This document shows, in pieces, positions 17,829 through 24,936 of a stretch of DNA of 32,024 bases. The position numbers and the translations under genes were made by a program. Every line of letters begins with the position of its first letter. The first letter of the stretch is position 1. The notes below the pieces were generated by a model. It was not told the origin of the DNA. It saw only the letters and a program-made list of their open reading frames with translations, and ran no database searches. The stretch is from positions 1-32,024 of the forward strand of contig JAJRUS010000074.1 of NCBI GenBank assembly GCA_024277675.1, given 5' to 3'. This DNA comes from a bacterium (GTDB lineage: Bacteria; SZUA-182; SZUA-191; JAJRXT01).

Positions 17829-17857
17829 ATTATATATAAGGGCTTACTTTAAGTCAA
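17829..17857 (-). promoter_or_regulatory. Sigma-A promoter for yicC and the downstream minus-strand series
   Basis: On the minus strand, TTGACT (17857-17852) and TATAAT (17834-17829) are separated by exactly 17 bases, one mismatch from consensus. Transcription would begin near 17822, giving a leader of about 50 bases before yicC. With no obvious terminator downstream it could serve recR and the por and pur genes. The rest of the 521-base gap up to 18294 holds only the remnant at 18038-18283. Confidence 0.75.
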
Positions 17858-18037
17858 TAGCGATAGTTATCCCGAAATCCGATTTGAACATATCTCTGTA
17901 TTATACCCTAATCTACTTCTTGAATGGTGCTGTTTTTTGATAGTAACCGGTTAATAGTAATCCGCTATGGGGCGTGATTTTGTGCCTGCTCTTCTTTAAT
18001 TCAATCGGTAATTTTTATTTATCATAAGCCTTGTTGG

Positions 18038-18283
18038 TTAATTCATGGAATCTAATACTTCCTGAATTATAACATGCCAACGAGGTTTTTTGTTGTCCTG
18101 TGTCGGATTTTGGATCAGATGGTACTTGCCAAATGGCGCTGACTTCCGTAATATAAGCGACGATGAGATTGCTCGTATCGAATCTCCATTAATAACCAGC
18201 CTGGAAAATGCCTGGGCTTTAACACTCCACTCGAAGTAGCTTCCCCTTTTGTTGCACTTTGAGGTTGGATGTATGCTAAAAAG
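18038..18283 (-). pseudogene. Start-less 81-residue open frame, probable gene remnant
   Basis: On the minus strand a frame runs between stops at 18284-18286 and 18038-18040. The product looks protein-like (SVKAQAFSRLVINGDSIRAI, then SAPFGKYHLIQNPTQDNKK and RWHVIIQEVLDSMN). The only Met is the second-last residue, and no GTG or TTG start lies in a sensible place. It is most simply read as the 3' part of a lost gene, possibly from a mobile element. I do not recognise the family, and chance openness is possible. Confidence 0.32.
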
Positions 18284-18294
18284 TTAGTTAAATA

Positions 18295-19434
18295 ATGTCG
18301 ACCAAGTATAAAATAATAAATGTAGTAGGTGCGCGGCCTAATTTTATGAAAATAGCCCCCATAATGGAGGCCATGCGGAAAGAACCTTCTTTTGAACCGT
18401 TGTTGACGCATACCGGACAGCACTATGATGAGGAGATGTCAAAGCTCTTTTTCCAGCAGTTGGAAATCCCCAAACCGGATATTGACCTGGAAGTGGGTTC
18501 GGCTTCTCATGCACAGCAAACCGCAGAGATCATGCGCCGCTTTGAGCCGGTATTGTTGGAACATAAACCCCGGTTAGTGGTAGTGGTGGGTGATGTCAAT
18601 TCCACCATAGCCTGTACCCTGGTAGCGACCAAGCTGCACATTAAAGTTGCGCATGTGGAGGCTGGTTTACGGAGCTTCGATCGCAGCATGCCGGAGGAGA
18701 TCAATCGATTGCTTACCGATGCTATTTCCGATTATCTTTTTATCACCGAAGGCAGTGCGCATCAGAATCTGGTGCGGGAGGGCATCCCGGAACATAAGAT
18801 CCACTTTGTAGGCAATGTAATGATTGATACGCTGCTTAAAAACAGCCGGCAAGCCGCCACTTCCCCCATACTACAACAATTGGGACTGGATAACGGGCAG
18901 GATTATGCAGTGCTGACGCTGCACCGTCCTGGTAATGTTGATTTCAAAGATACCCTGGAGCGCATATTGACCGCTATACATGAGGTGGCCCGACGGCTGC
19001 CGGTCATCTTTCCCGTTCACCCCCGGACCAAAAAGCAGATTCAGCAATTCGGCTTAGAATATATGCTGTCTCCGGCAGCCACCAATCCCCCGCCGGCTGC
19101 CTGTCCACCAGGGATTTATTATGTTAATCCATTGGGTTATCTGGATTTCTTACGGCTGACCAGTAAAGCCAAACTGGTGTTGACCGATTCCGGCGGCCTG
19201 CAGGAGGAAACTACCGTATTGGGTATTCCCTGTATAACCTTACGGGAGAATACCGAGCGTCCGGTAACCGTAAGCCGTGGCACTAACGTAATAGTGGGTA
19301 CAGATAGAGAAAGAATAATAGCCGAAAGCCAAAAGGCGCTTTCCGGCCGGGCTAAAAAGGGCCAAATACCTGAAAAATGGGACGGTCTGGCAGCCGACAG
19401 GATCGTGCAAGTGCTAAAACAGGGAATCGCCTAA
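18295..19434 (+). CDS. wecB: UDP-N-acetylglucosamine 2-epimerase (non-hydrolysing)
   Basis: WecB/MnaA interconverts UDP-GlcNAc and UDP-ManNAc for cell-surface polysaccharide or teichoic-acid linkage units. The 379-residue protein has typical length. Signatures are VGARPNFMKIAPI near 11-23, HTGQHYDEEMSKLFF near 40-54, HVEAGLRSFDRSMPEEINR near 120-138 with catalytic acidic residues, HRPGNVD, and DSGGLQEETTVLGIP near the C-terminus. The ATG at 18295 is the first possible start because an in-frame TAA lies six bases upstream. There is no clear ribosome binding site. Confidence 0.95.
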   Translation: MSTKYKIINVVGARPNFMKIAPIMEAMRKEPSFEPLLTHTGQHYDEEMSKLFFQQLEIPKPDIDLEVGSASHAQQTAEIMRRFEPVLLEHKPRLVVVVGDVNSTIACTLVATKLHIKVAHVEAGLRSFDRSMPEEINRLLTDAISDYLFITEGSAHQNLVREGIPEHKIHFVGNVMIDTLLKNSRQAATSPILQQLGLDNGQDYAVLTLHRPGNVDFKDTLERILTAIHEVARRLPVIFPVHPRTKKQIQQFGLEYMLSPAATNPPPAACPPGIYYVNPLGYLDFLRLTSKAKLVLTDSGGLQEETTVLGIPCITLRENTERPVTVSRGTNVIVGTDRERIIAESQKALSGRAKKGQIPEKWDGLAADRIVQVLKQGIA

Positions 19435-19509
19435 GTTGGAGGAAGGTTTGGTGGAAGTTTTTACGACTTCATTATATGTAAATTCTAAAAATTGGTAATT
19501 GTGCTGCGT

Positions 19510-19767
19510 ATGAAAGATAATAAAGCCTTTTGGGGGAAATTTTGTTATGTAACCGGCACTGGTTGTCTGGTGATAACCTTTGGCTGGTGGTTGGTGGATT
19601 TATTTAAGCTGTTCTCAGAATTTTACAAACACAGTGGATTTGAGCTATTGTTACTGCCCCTGTTCAAGCTGTTTATCAATCCGTTTTTATGGGCCGGCAT
19701 AATACTTTTTAAACTGACTAACTGGTTTTCGCCCGATAATGAGTTGGATGACCAGCAGCAGGGGTAA
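19510..19767 (+). CDS. Small membrane protein, unknown
   Basis: Read from the ATG, this is an 85-residue protein. Two hydrophobic segments are visible (YVTGTGCLVITFGWWLVDLF and LPLFKLFINPFLWAGIILF), with an acidic Gln-rich tail (DNELDDQQQG). The same frame can begin at TTG 19492, six codons earlier. Neither start has a good ribosome binding site. It lies between wecB and the ribonucleotide reductase gene on the same strand, 36 bases before the latter. I recognise no family. Confidence 0.6.
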   Translation: MKDNKAFWGKFCYVTGTGCLVITFGWWLVDLFKLFSEFYKHSGFELLLLPLFKLFINPFLWAGIILFKLTNWFSPDNELDDQQQG

Positions 19768-19803
19768 ATAAATCAGAGAACCTGTCTTGAGGAGAAAGCA
19801 GCT

Positions 19804-21546
19804 TTGAAGCTGTCGGCTAATGCGCTAAAGGTATTGGAAGCCAGATACCTGGCTAAGGATGAATCGGGATGGGTCTGCGAAACCCCGGCTGATATGTTTC
19901 GCCGAGTAGCGAAGACGGTAGCTCAGGCGGAGCTTTTGTTTGATAAAAAAGCGGCGGCTGAAAGGCTGGAAGAAGAATTTTACCAAGCCATGAGTCGCCT
20001 GGAATTCCTGCCGAATTCCCCTACCCTGATGAATGCCGGTAACAGAATCGGGCAGTTGGCAGCCTGCTTTGTGCTGCCGGTCGAGGATTCCCTGAAAAGT
20101 ATCTTTGAGGCAGTCAGCCGGCTGGCCATTATTAATCAATCAGGGGGCGGCACCGGCTTTTCGTTTAGTAAGCTGCGCTTTAAAGGGGATTTTGTCAAGT
20201 CCACCAAAGGGGTAGCCTCCGGCCCGGTATCCTTTATCAAAATATTCGATGTAGCCACCAACGTCATTCGCCAGGGTGGCCGCCGGCGGGGGGCCAATAT
20301 GGGCATTCTGCGGGTGGATCATCCTGATATACTGGAATTTATCCGGGCTAAAGCAGACCAGACGGCGCTATTGAATTTTAATCTATCGGTGGGGGCTACC
20401 GATGCTTTTATGCAGGCCGTGCTTGGCGATGAAAGCTATGAGCTGATAAATCCCCGTAGCGGGCCAGTGGAGAGGAGCATGAAGGCGGCGGAAGTATTCG
20501 ATGAGATCGCCTATATGGCCTGGAAAACGGGTGATCCCGGACTGCTTTTCTTAGATGAGATAAACCGGCATAACCCCACCCCCCAATTGGGAGAAATAGA
20601 GAGCACCAACCCCTGTGGGGAGCAACCGCTGCTGCCTTATGAATCCTGCACTCTGGGTTCCATAAACCTGGCTAATATGGTGGCTGGAGATAAGCTTAAC
20701 CGGGAGCGGCTCAAATCTATCGTGCATTTAGCGGTGCGCTTTCTGGATAATGTGATTGAGGTAAACAAATATCCCTTGCCGGAAATTGAGGAACTAAGTA
20801 AGCAAAACCGGAAAATAGGCTTAGGTGTAATGGGCTTTGCCGATGCGCTGATTAAGCTGGGCCTTCCCTATGACTCAGAAACAGGTTTGGCCTTCGCTGA
20901 AGAAACCATGAAATTTATTGCTGAAGAGGCGAGGCTGGCCTCAGCCCAACTAGCTGATTCACGAGGGGTTTATCCCAGTTGGAATATGGCATGTTCCGGG
21001 CCGCGCTTGCGCAATGCCACGCTAACTACCATCGCCCCCACCGGCAGCTTAAGCATCATTGCCGGTTGCTCAAGCGGCATAGAGCCTGTATTTGCACTGA
21101 CCTATGTGCGTAGTGTAATGGACGATGTAAACCTGATTGAGGGCAATCCCCTGCTTATCGAAGCCTTAAAAGAGAAGGGGCTATACACCCCGCAGTTGAT
21201 GAACAACATCCGGCTCACCGGTTCGCTTCAAACCCTGACTGAACTGCCCGCCGAATTGCGGCGGCTGTTTGTAACCGCCCTTGATATTGCCCCCGAATGG
21301 CATATCAGGATGCAGGCCGCATTCCAGAAATACACCGATAACGCTGTATCCAAGACCATAAATTTTCCGGCCGAGGCTACTGTTGAGGATATAAAAAAGG
21401 CCTATCTTCTGGCATATGAGCTGAAATGCAAGGGCATAACCGCCTACCGCTATGGCAGTAAACATAAACAAGTGCTCTATGTGGGGGATAAGCACAAAAC
21501 AGGTGAACAGAATAATAACTGTGGTGGCAGGGAATGCGAAGCTTAA
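19804..21546 (+). CDS. nrdJ: Adenosylcobalamin-dependent ribonucleotide reductase (class II)
   Basis: This enzyme reduces ribonucleotides to deoxyribonucleotides using a B12-derived thiyl radical, so it works without oxygen. The 580-residue protein shows LPNSPTLMNAG (69-79), redox Cys88 in AACFVLPVEDS, INQSGGGTGFSFSKLR (110-125), STNPCGEQPLLPYESC with the radical Cys271 and second redox Cys282, and LTTIAPTGSLS followed by CSSGIEPVFAL. The start is TTG with GAGGAG nine bases upstream. The protein ends shortly after ITAYRYGSK in a tail with C-x4-C (CGGREC), a likely re-reduction pair. The zinc-ribbon tail of many relatives is absent, so the protein is short. Confidence 0.94.
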   Translation: MKLSANALKVLEARYLAKDESGWVCETPADMFRRVAKTVAQAELLFDKKAAAERLEEEFYQAMSRLEFLPNSPTLMNAGNRIGQLAACFVLPVEDSLKSIFEAVSRLAIINQSGGGTGFSFSKLRFKGDFVKSTKGVASGPVSFIKIFDVATNVIRQGGRRRGANMGILRVDHPDILEFIRAKADQTALLNFNLSVGATDAFMQAVLGDESYELINPRSGPVERSMKAAEVFDEIAYMAWKTGDPGLLFLDEINRHNPTPQLGEIESTNPCGEQPLLPYESCTLGSINLANMVAGDKLNRERLKSIVHLAVRFLDNVIEVNKYPLPEIEELSKQNRKIGLGVMGFADALIKLGLPYDSETGLAFAEETMKFIAEEARLASAQLADSRGVYPSWNMACSGPRLRNATLTTIAPTGSLSIIAGCSSGIEPVFALTYVRSVMDDVNLIEGNPLLIEALKEKGLYTPQLMNNIRLTGSLQTLTELPAELRRLFVTALDIAPEWHIRMQAAFQKYTDNAVSKTINFPAEATVEDIKKAYLLAYELKCKGITAYRYGSKHKQVLYVGDKHKTGEQNNNCGGRECEA

Positions 21547-21660
21547 CCCACCCACCCGTGGTGGAGCAATCAAGGTTATCCGATAGATGGTAACTGCCTC
21601 CCCGCTGAGCAATCGCTAACCCAATCCTGGAAAGCAACAATTTTGGCAGTAATTTTTTTA

Positions 21661-21689
21661 TTGACAAAATTAAAACAATAATTTATAAT
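21661..21689 (+). promoter_or_regulatory. Perfect-consensus sigma-A promoter for the nuoH operon
   Basis: TTGACA (21661-21666) and TATAAT (21684-21689) are both exact matches to consensus with a 17-base spacer. Transcription should start near 21696, giving a leader of about 220 bases before nuoH. Bases 21547-21660 between nrdJ and this promoter show no gene and no clear terminator. Confidence 0.88.
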
Positions 21690-21837
21690 TCATTACACTC
21701 ATATAACATGTTGATAAATATAAGCAGAAGTTGTCGTTATATTTTTCGGAATTGTCCCTTAAAACATACTGATTTTTAAGTTTTATACCCTTGTTTTAAT
21801 TTTGCCGCAGTAAATTAATAGTTGAAGTTCCAGTTAT

Positions 21838-21857
21838 ATTCGGTATTTAAACCGAAT
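21838..21857 (+). promoter_or_regulatory. Hairpin in the nuoH leader
   Basis: ATTCGGT (21838-21844) pairs perfectly with ACCGAAT (21851-21857) around the loop ATTTAA. It lies 61 bases before the nuoH ATG, inside the expected leader RNA. It could be an mRNA hairpin or a dyad operator. It matches no riboswitch I know. Confidence 0.45.
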
Positions 21858-21917
21858 GTTGGGCAAGCGGCGATATTAACCGCACCAGCGGCTTTAATTT
21901 TATTTAGGTGGTAATTA

Positions 21918-23075
21918 ATGGAAATATTTTCTCTGCTGCTTCAATTAGTCCAATATTTATTATCTCTCCCGCTGGTAAAAACTTTAATACCGCTCGTCAT
22001 TGCTATAATAAAAATCATCGTTATATTTCATGTGCTGCTGGGGGTAGTGGCTATACTTACCCTGATTGAACGCAAGCTGTTGGGTCGAATGCAGATTCGC
22101 CACGGGCCGATGCGGGTGGGTTGGCACGGAGTGCTGCAGCCCGCTGCCGATCGGATTAAGCTGATGGGGAAGGAGTTTATTATCCCAGCTCAGGCCGATA
22201 AGGTGGTGTTCGTGCTGGCGCCGGTTATATGCCTGGTTTTTGCCGCCATCCCTTTTGCGGTAATTCCGTGGGGGCCGGGCCACATTTACACTATTGTCGA
22301 TCTCAATATCGGAATATTATATATTCTGGCTGCCAGCTCGCTGGGGGGCTTTGGGCTTATAATGGCCGGTTGGGCTTCCAACAGTAAGTATGCCCTGCTG
22401 GGTGCATTGCGCGGCATCGCTCAAACCATTAGTTATGAGTTGCCCCTGGTGTTGGCGCTGGTGGGGCCGCTTATGTTGGCCGGCAGCTTCAGTATGAATA
22501 GCATAGTAAATTCACAGCTTCAAACAGGTACCTGGTTTATATTTCTGCAACCCATAGCCTTTATTTGTTATCTACTGGCGGGAACCGCTGAAACCCAACG
22601 GGTGCCCTTTGATATGTTGGAGGATGAGGGATCATTGGTTACCGGTTTTTATACTGAATATAGCGGCATGGCTTTTTCGGTGTTTGCGCTGGCTGAATAT
22701 GTTAATATTATCTTAATTGGAGTGGTGGCCGCTATTGCCTTTATGGGAGGCTGGCTCAGGCCGTTTCCCTCTATAGCGGCGCTGGCATTTTTGGATATAG
22801 TGCCGCCCTTTATATGGCTGTTGGCAAAATCGATGGTTTTCGTCTTTTTTGTCATCTGGCTGCGCGGCACCCTGCCCCGGGTACGCTATGATCAGTTGAT
22901 GTATTTTGGCTGGAAAATCCTGCTGCCCCTGGTGCTGCTTAACATAGTGCTCACCGGAGCCTATAAAATGGCTCCCCAGCATGGAGCCGTGCTGATCATA
23001 TACTACGGACTTACCCTGATCTCCACCCTGGGCTGTCTGGCCATCTGTACCAAGTGGTTTTATGCACGGGCTTAA
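21918..23075 (+). CDS. nuoH: NuoH-like membrane subunit
   Basis: NuoH is the complex I membrane subunit joining the hydrophilic arm to the proton-pumping arm and forming much of the quinone cavity. This 385-residue protein has about eight hydrophobic helices and clear NuoH motifs: LIERKLLGRMQIRHGP, GVLQPAADRIKLMGKE, GWASNSKYALLGALRGIAQT (residues that line the quinone tunnel), and AETQRVPFDMLEDEGSLVTGF. The match is to complex I NuoH rather than to hydrogenase subunits such as HycD. AGGTGG precedes the ATG. It heads an operon with nuoE, nuoF and a NuoG-like molybdoenzyme; NuoA-D and NuoI-N are absent here. Confidence 0.92.
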   Translation: MEIFSLLLQLVQYLLSLPLVKTLIPLVIAIIKIIVIFHVLLGVVAILTLIERKLLGRMQIRHGPMRVGWHGVLQPAADRIKLMGKEFIIPAQADKVVFVLAPVICLVFAAIPFAVIPWGPGHIYTIVDLNIGILYILAASSLGGFGLIMAGWASNSKYALLGALRGIAQTISYELPLVLALVGPLMLAGSFSMNSIVNSQLQTGTWFIFLQPIAFICYLLAGTAETQRVPFDMLEDEGSLVTGFYTEYSGMAFSVFALAEYVNIILIGVVAAIAFMGGWLRPFPSIAALAFLDIVPPFIWLLAKSMVFVFFVIWLRGTLPRVRYDQLMYFGWKILLPLVLLNIVLTGAYKMAPQHGAVLIIYYGLTLISTLGCLAICTKWFYARA

Positions 23076-23078
23076 TTT

Positions 23079-23546
23079 ATGACAAAGCTATCCCCACAGC
23101 TAAGAAAAGAGGTTGACCAGATAGTCAGCCAATATGAATTCAAACAGGGGGCTGTGCTTCCCATCTTGCATAAGGTACAGGAAACATATGGGTACTTGGT
23201 TGAAGACGTGCTGGACGGGGTGGCCGAATACCTGAATATTCCCCACGTTGATATCTTTGAAATAGCCACTTTCTATTTTTTCTTTAAAACCAAACCGGCT
23301 GGTAAAAACAGCATCTATGTGTGTGATAGTATATCATGCTATCTGCTGGAAAAAGAGCTTATAATTGCCCAGTTAGAAAAGGAATTGGGGATCAAGCCGG
23401 GAGAAACCACCGCCGACGGCAAATTTTCCCTTTTTACTACCTCCTGTATCGGGGCCTGCGGTCGGGCTCCGGCGATGATGATTAATGATAAAACCTATTT
23501 TGAACTGGCCCCGGAAAAGATCAGCCGGATACTTAAAGAATATTAA
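23079..23546 (+). CDS. nuoE: NuoE-like [2Fe-2S] subunit
   Basis: This 155-residue thioredoxin-fold ferredoxin subunit has its [2Fe-2S] ligands at Cys82 and Cys87 (CDSISC) and Cys123 and Cys127 (SCIGAC). The N-terminal helical part contains LPILHKVQETYGYL and IPHVDIFEIATFYFFF, typical of NuoE and HydC. It begins three bases after the nuoH stop, consistent with translational coupling. It pairs with NuoF to pass electrons from NADH. Confidence 0.95.
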   Translation: MTKLSPQLRKEVDQIVSQYEFKQGAVLPILHKVQETYGYLVEDVLDGVAEYLNIPHVDIFEIATFYFFFKTKPAGKNSIYVCDSISCYLLEKELIIAQLEKELGIKPGETTADGKFSLFTTSCIGACGRAPAMMINDKTYFELAPEKISRILKEY

Positions 23547-23564
23547 GGGCAGGAAAATTAAAGC

Positions 23565-24839
23565 ATGCCTGAGCCTAATATATTATTAAAAAATATCGGC
23601 ACCCCCAATTCAGATCAGCTTGATGTATATGTTGAAAACGGGGGTTATCGGGCGTTAAAACGTATCCTGGCTGAACTGATGCCCGAAGAAGTGGTGGAAC
23701 TGGTTAAAAAATCCGGCTTACGCGGGCGGGGCGGGGCGGGTTTTCCTACCGGTATGAAGTGGCAATTTTGTGCCAGTGATGTCAAAACCCCCAAATATAT
23801 TATTTGCAATGCCGATGAGGGAGAGCCGGGTACCTTTAAAGATAGGGTGCTGATCGAGGAAGACCCGCACGCTATTCTGGAGGGGATGGCCATTGCTGGT
23901 TATGCAATTGGATCCGATCAGGGAATTATCTATATTCGCAGAGAGTATATTTATGGAGCCGGCAAGTTACAGGAAGCTATTGAGCAGGCCAGAAAACAGG
24001 GGTGCGTGGGAAAAAATATCTTCGGCAGTAATTTCAGCTTTGATATTAAAGTGTTTTTGGGCGCCGGCGCCTATATCTGTGGAGAGGAGACAGCTCTTTT
24101 AGATTCCATTGAGGGCAAGGCCGGCCGTTCCCGCATTAAACCGCCATTTCCGGTTAATGAGGGCTTATGGCATCGCCCCACCTCCGTCAACAATGTCGAG
24201 ACCTTATGTAATATACCCCACATTATATTACATGGTGATAAATGGTATAAATCTTTTGGCACTTCCGAAAGTCCGGGCACCAAAATATTTTCCGTAAGCG
24301 GCCATGTGAATAAACCGGGGAATTATGAACTGCCTATGGGGGTAGCCTTAGAGGAACTCATTTATGAACATGCCGGGGGTATCCGCAATGAAAACAGGTT
24401 TAAGGCTGTTTTGCCGGGAGGGGCATCCAGCCCCTGCCTGACCAGCAAATACTTATCAGTCCCGCTGGATTTTGACGGCCTGGCGGCCGTCGGCAGTATG
24501 CTGGGTTCAGGGGCGGTAATTGTTATGGATCATACTACCTGTATGGTGGGAGCGGGATTGTCTATTGCCCGTTTTTTCGAGCATGAGTCATGTGGACGCT
24601 GCACCCCCTGCAGGGAGGGTACTTACTGGATTGTCAGGTTGTTGGAACGCATTATGGTTGGGGAGTCGCAATCGGGGGAGATCGATCTTATCGTAAACTT
24701 AGGGCTGAACATGCGGGCAACCTGCTTCTGTCCTTTAGGGTTGGCCGCACAAGGGGCGGTACTTAGCTTTATCGGGAATTTCAGGGATGAATTTGAGGGG
24801 CATATAAAGGAAAAATGTTGTCCCCTTCGGGCATATTAG
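23565..24839 (+). CDS. nuoF: NuoF-like NADH-binding flavoprotein subunit
   Basis: NuoF holds FMN, the NAD(H) site and a [4Fe-4S] cluster. The 424-residue protein shows the NADH loop GLRGRGGAGFPTGMKW (51-66), the FMN region CNADEGEPGTFKDR (81-94), LGAGAYICGEETAL (165-178), and cluster cysteines C343-x2-C346-x2-C349 (ESCGRCTPCREG) with the fourth in CPLG (C389). Neither the N-terminal thioredoxin-like domain nor the C-terminal ferredoxin domain of HydB/HndC proteins is present, so it is a plain NuoF. It lies 18 bases after nuoE. Confidence 0.96.
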   Translation: MPEPNILLKNIGTPNSDQLDVYVENGGYRALKRILAELMPEEVVELVKKSGLRGRGGAGFPTGMKWQFCASDVKTPKYIICNADEGEPGTFKDRVLIEEDPHAILEGMAIAGYAIGSDQGIIYIRREYIYGAGKLQEAIEQARKQGCVGKNIFGSNFSFDIKVFLGAGAYICGEETALLDSIEGKAGRSRIKPPFPVNEGLWHRPTSVNNVETLCNIPHIILHGDKWYKSFGTSESPGTKIFSVSGHVNKPGNYELPMGVALEELIYEHAGGIRNENRFKAVLPGGASSPCLTSKYLSVPLDFDGLAAVGSMLGSGAVIVMDHTTCMVGAGLSIARFFEHESCGRCTPCREGTYWIVRLLERIMVGESQSGEIDLIVNLGLNMRATCFCPLGLAAQGAVLSFIGNFRDEFEGHIKEKCCPLRAY

Positions 24840-24936
24840 TTTCAGCTATAGCTTGCAGGCCTGGCCGTCAAAGAAGTATTTTTTATTTACAGCTTGAAAT
24901 TCACTTTTCAGCACTGGCATATTTCGGCGGAAAATT

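Noticed and set aside
18115-18423. 102-residue minus-strand open frame overlapping wecB
   Set aside because: Its first third is the antisense of wecB. The reading is His/Arg/Tyr-rich and has no ribosome binding site. Another minus-strand frame over 18038-18283 is more protein-like.
21541-21562. Terminator after nrdJ from CCACCCGTGGTGG
   Set aside because: The pairing is short and imperfect and no T tract follows.
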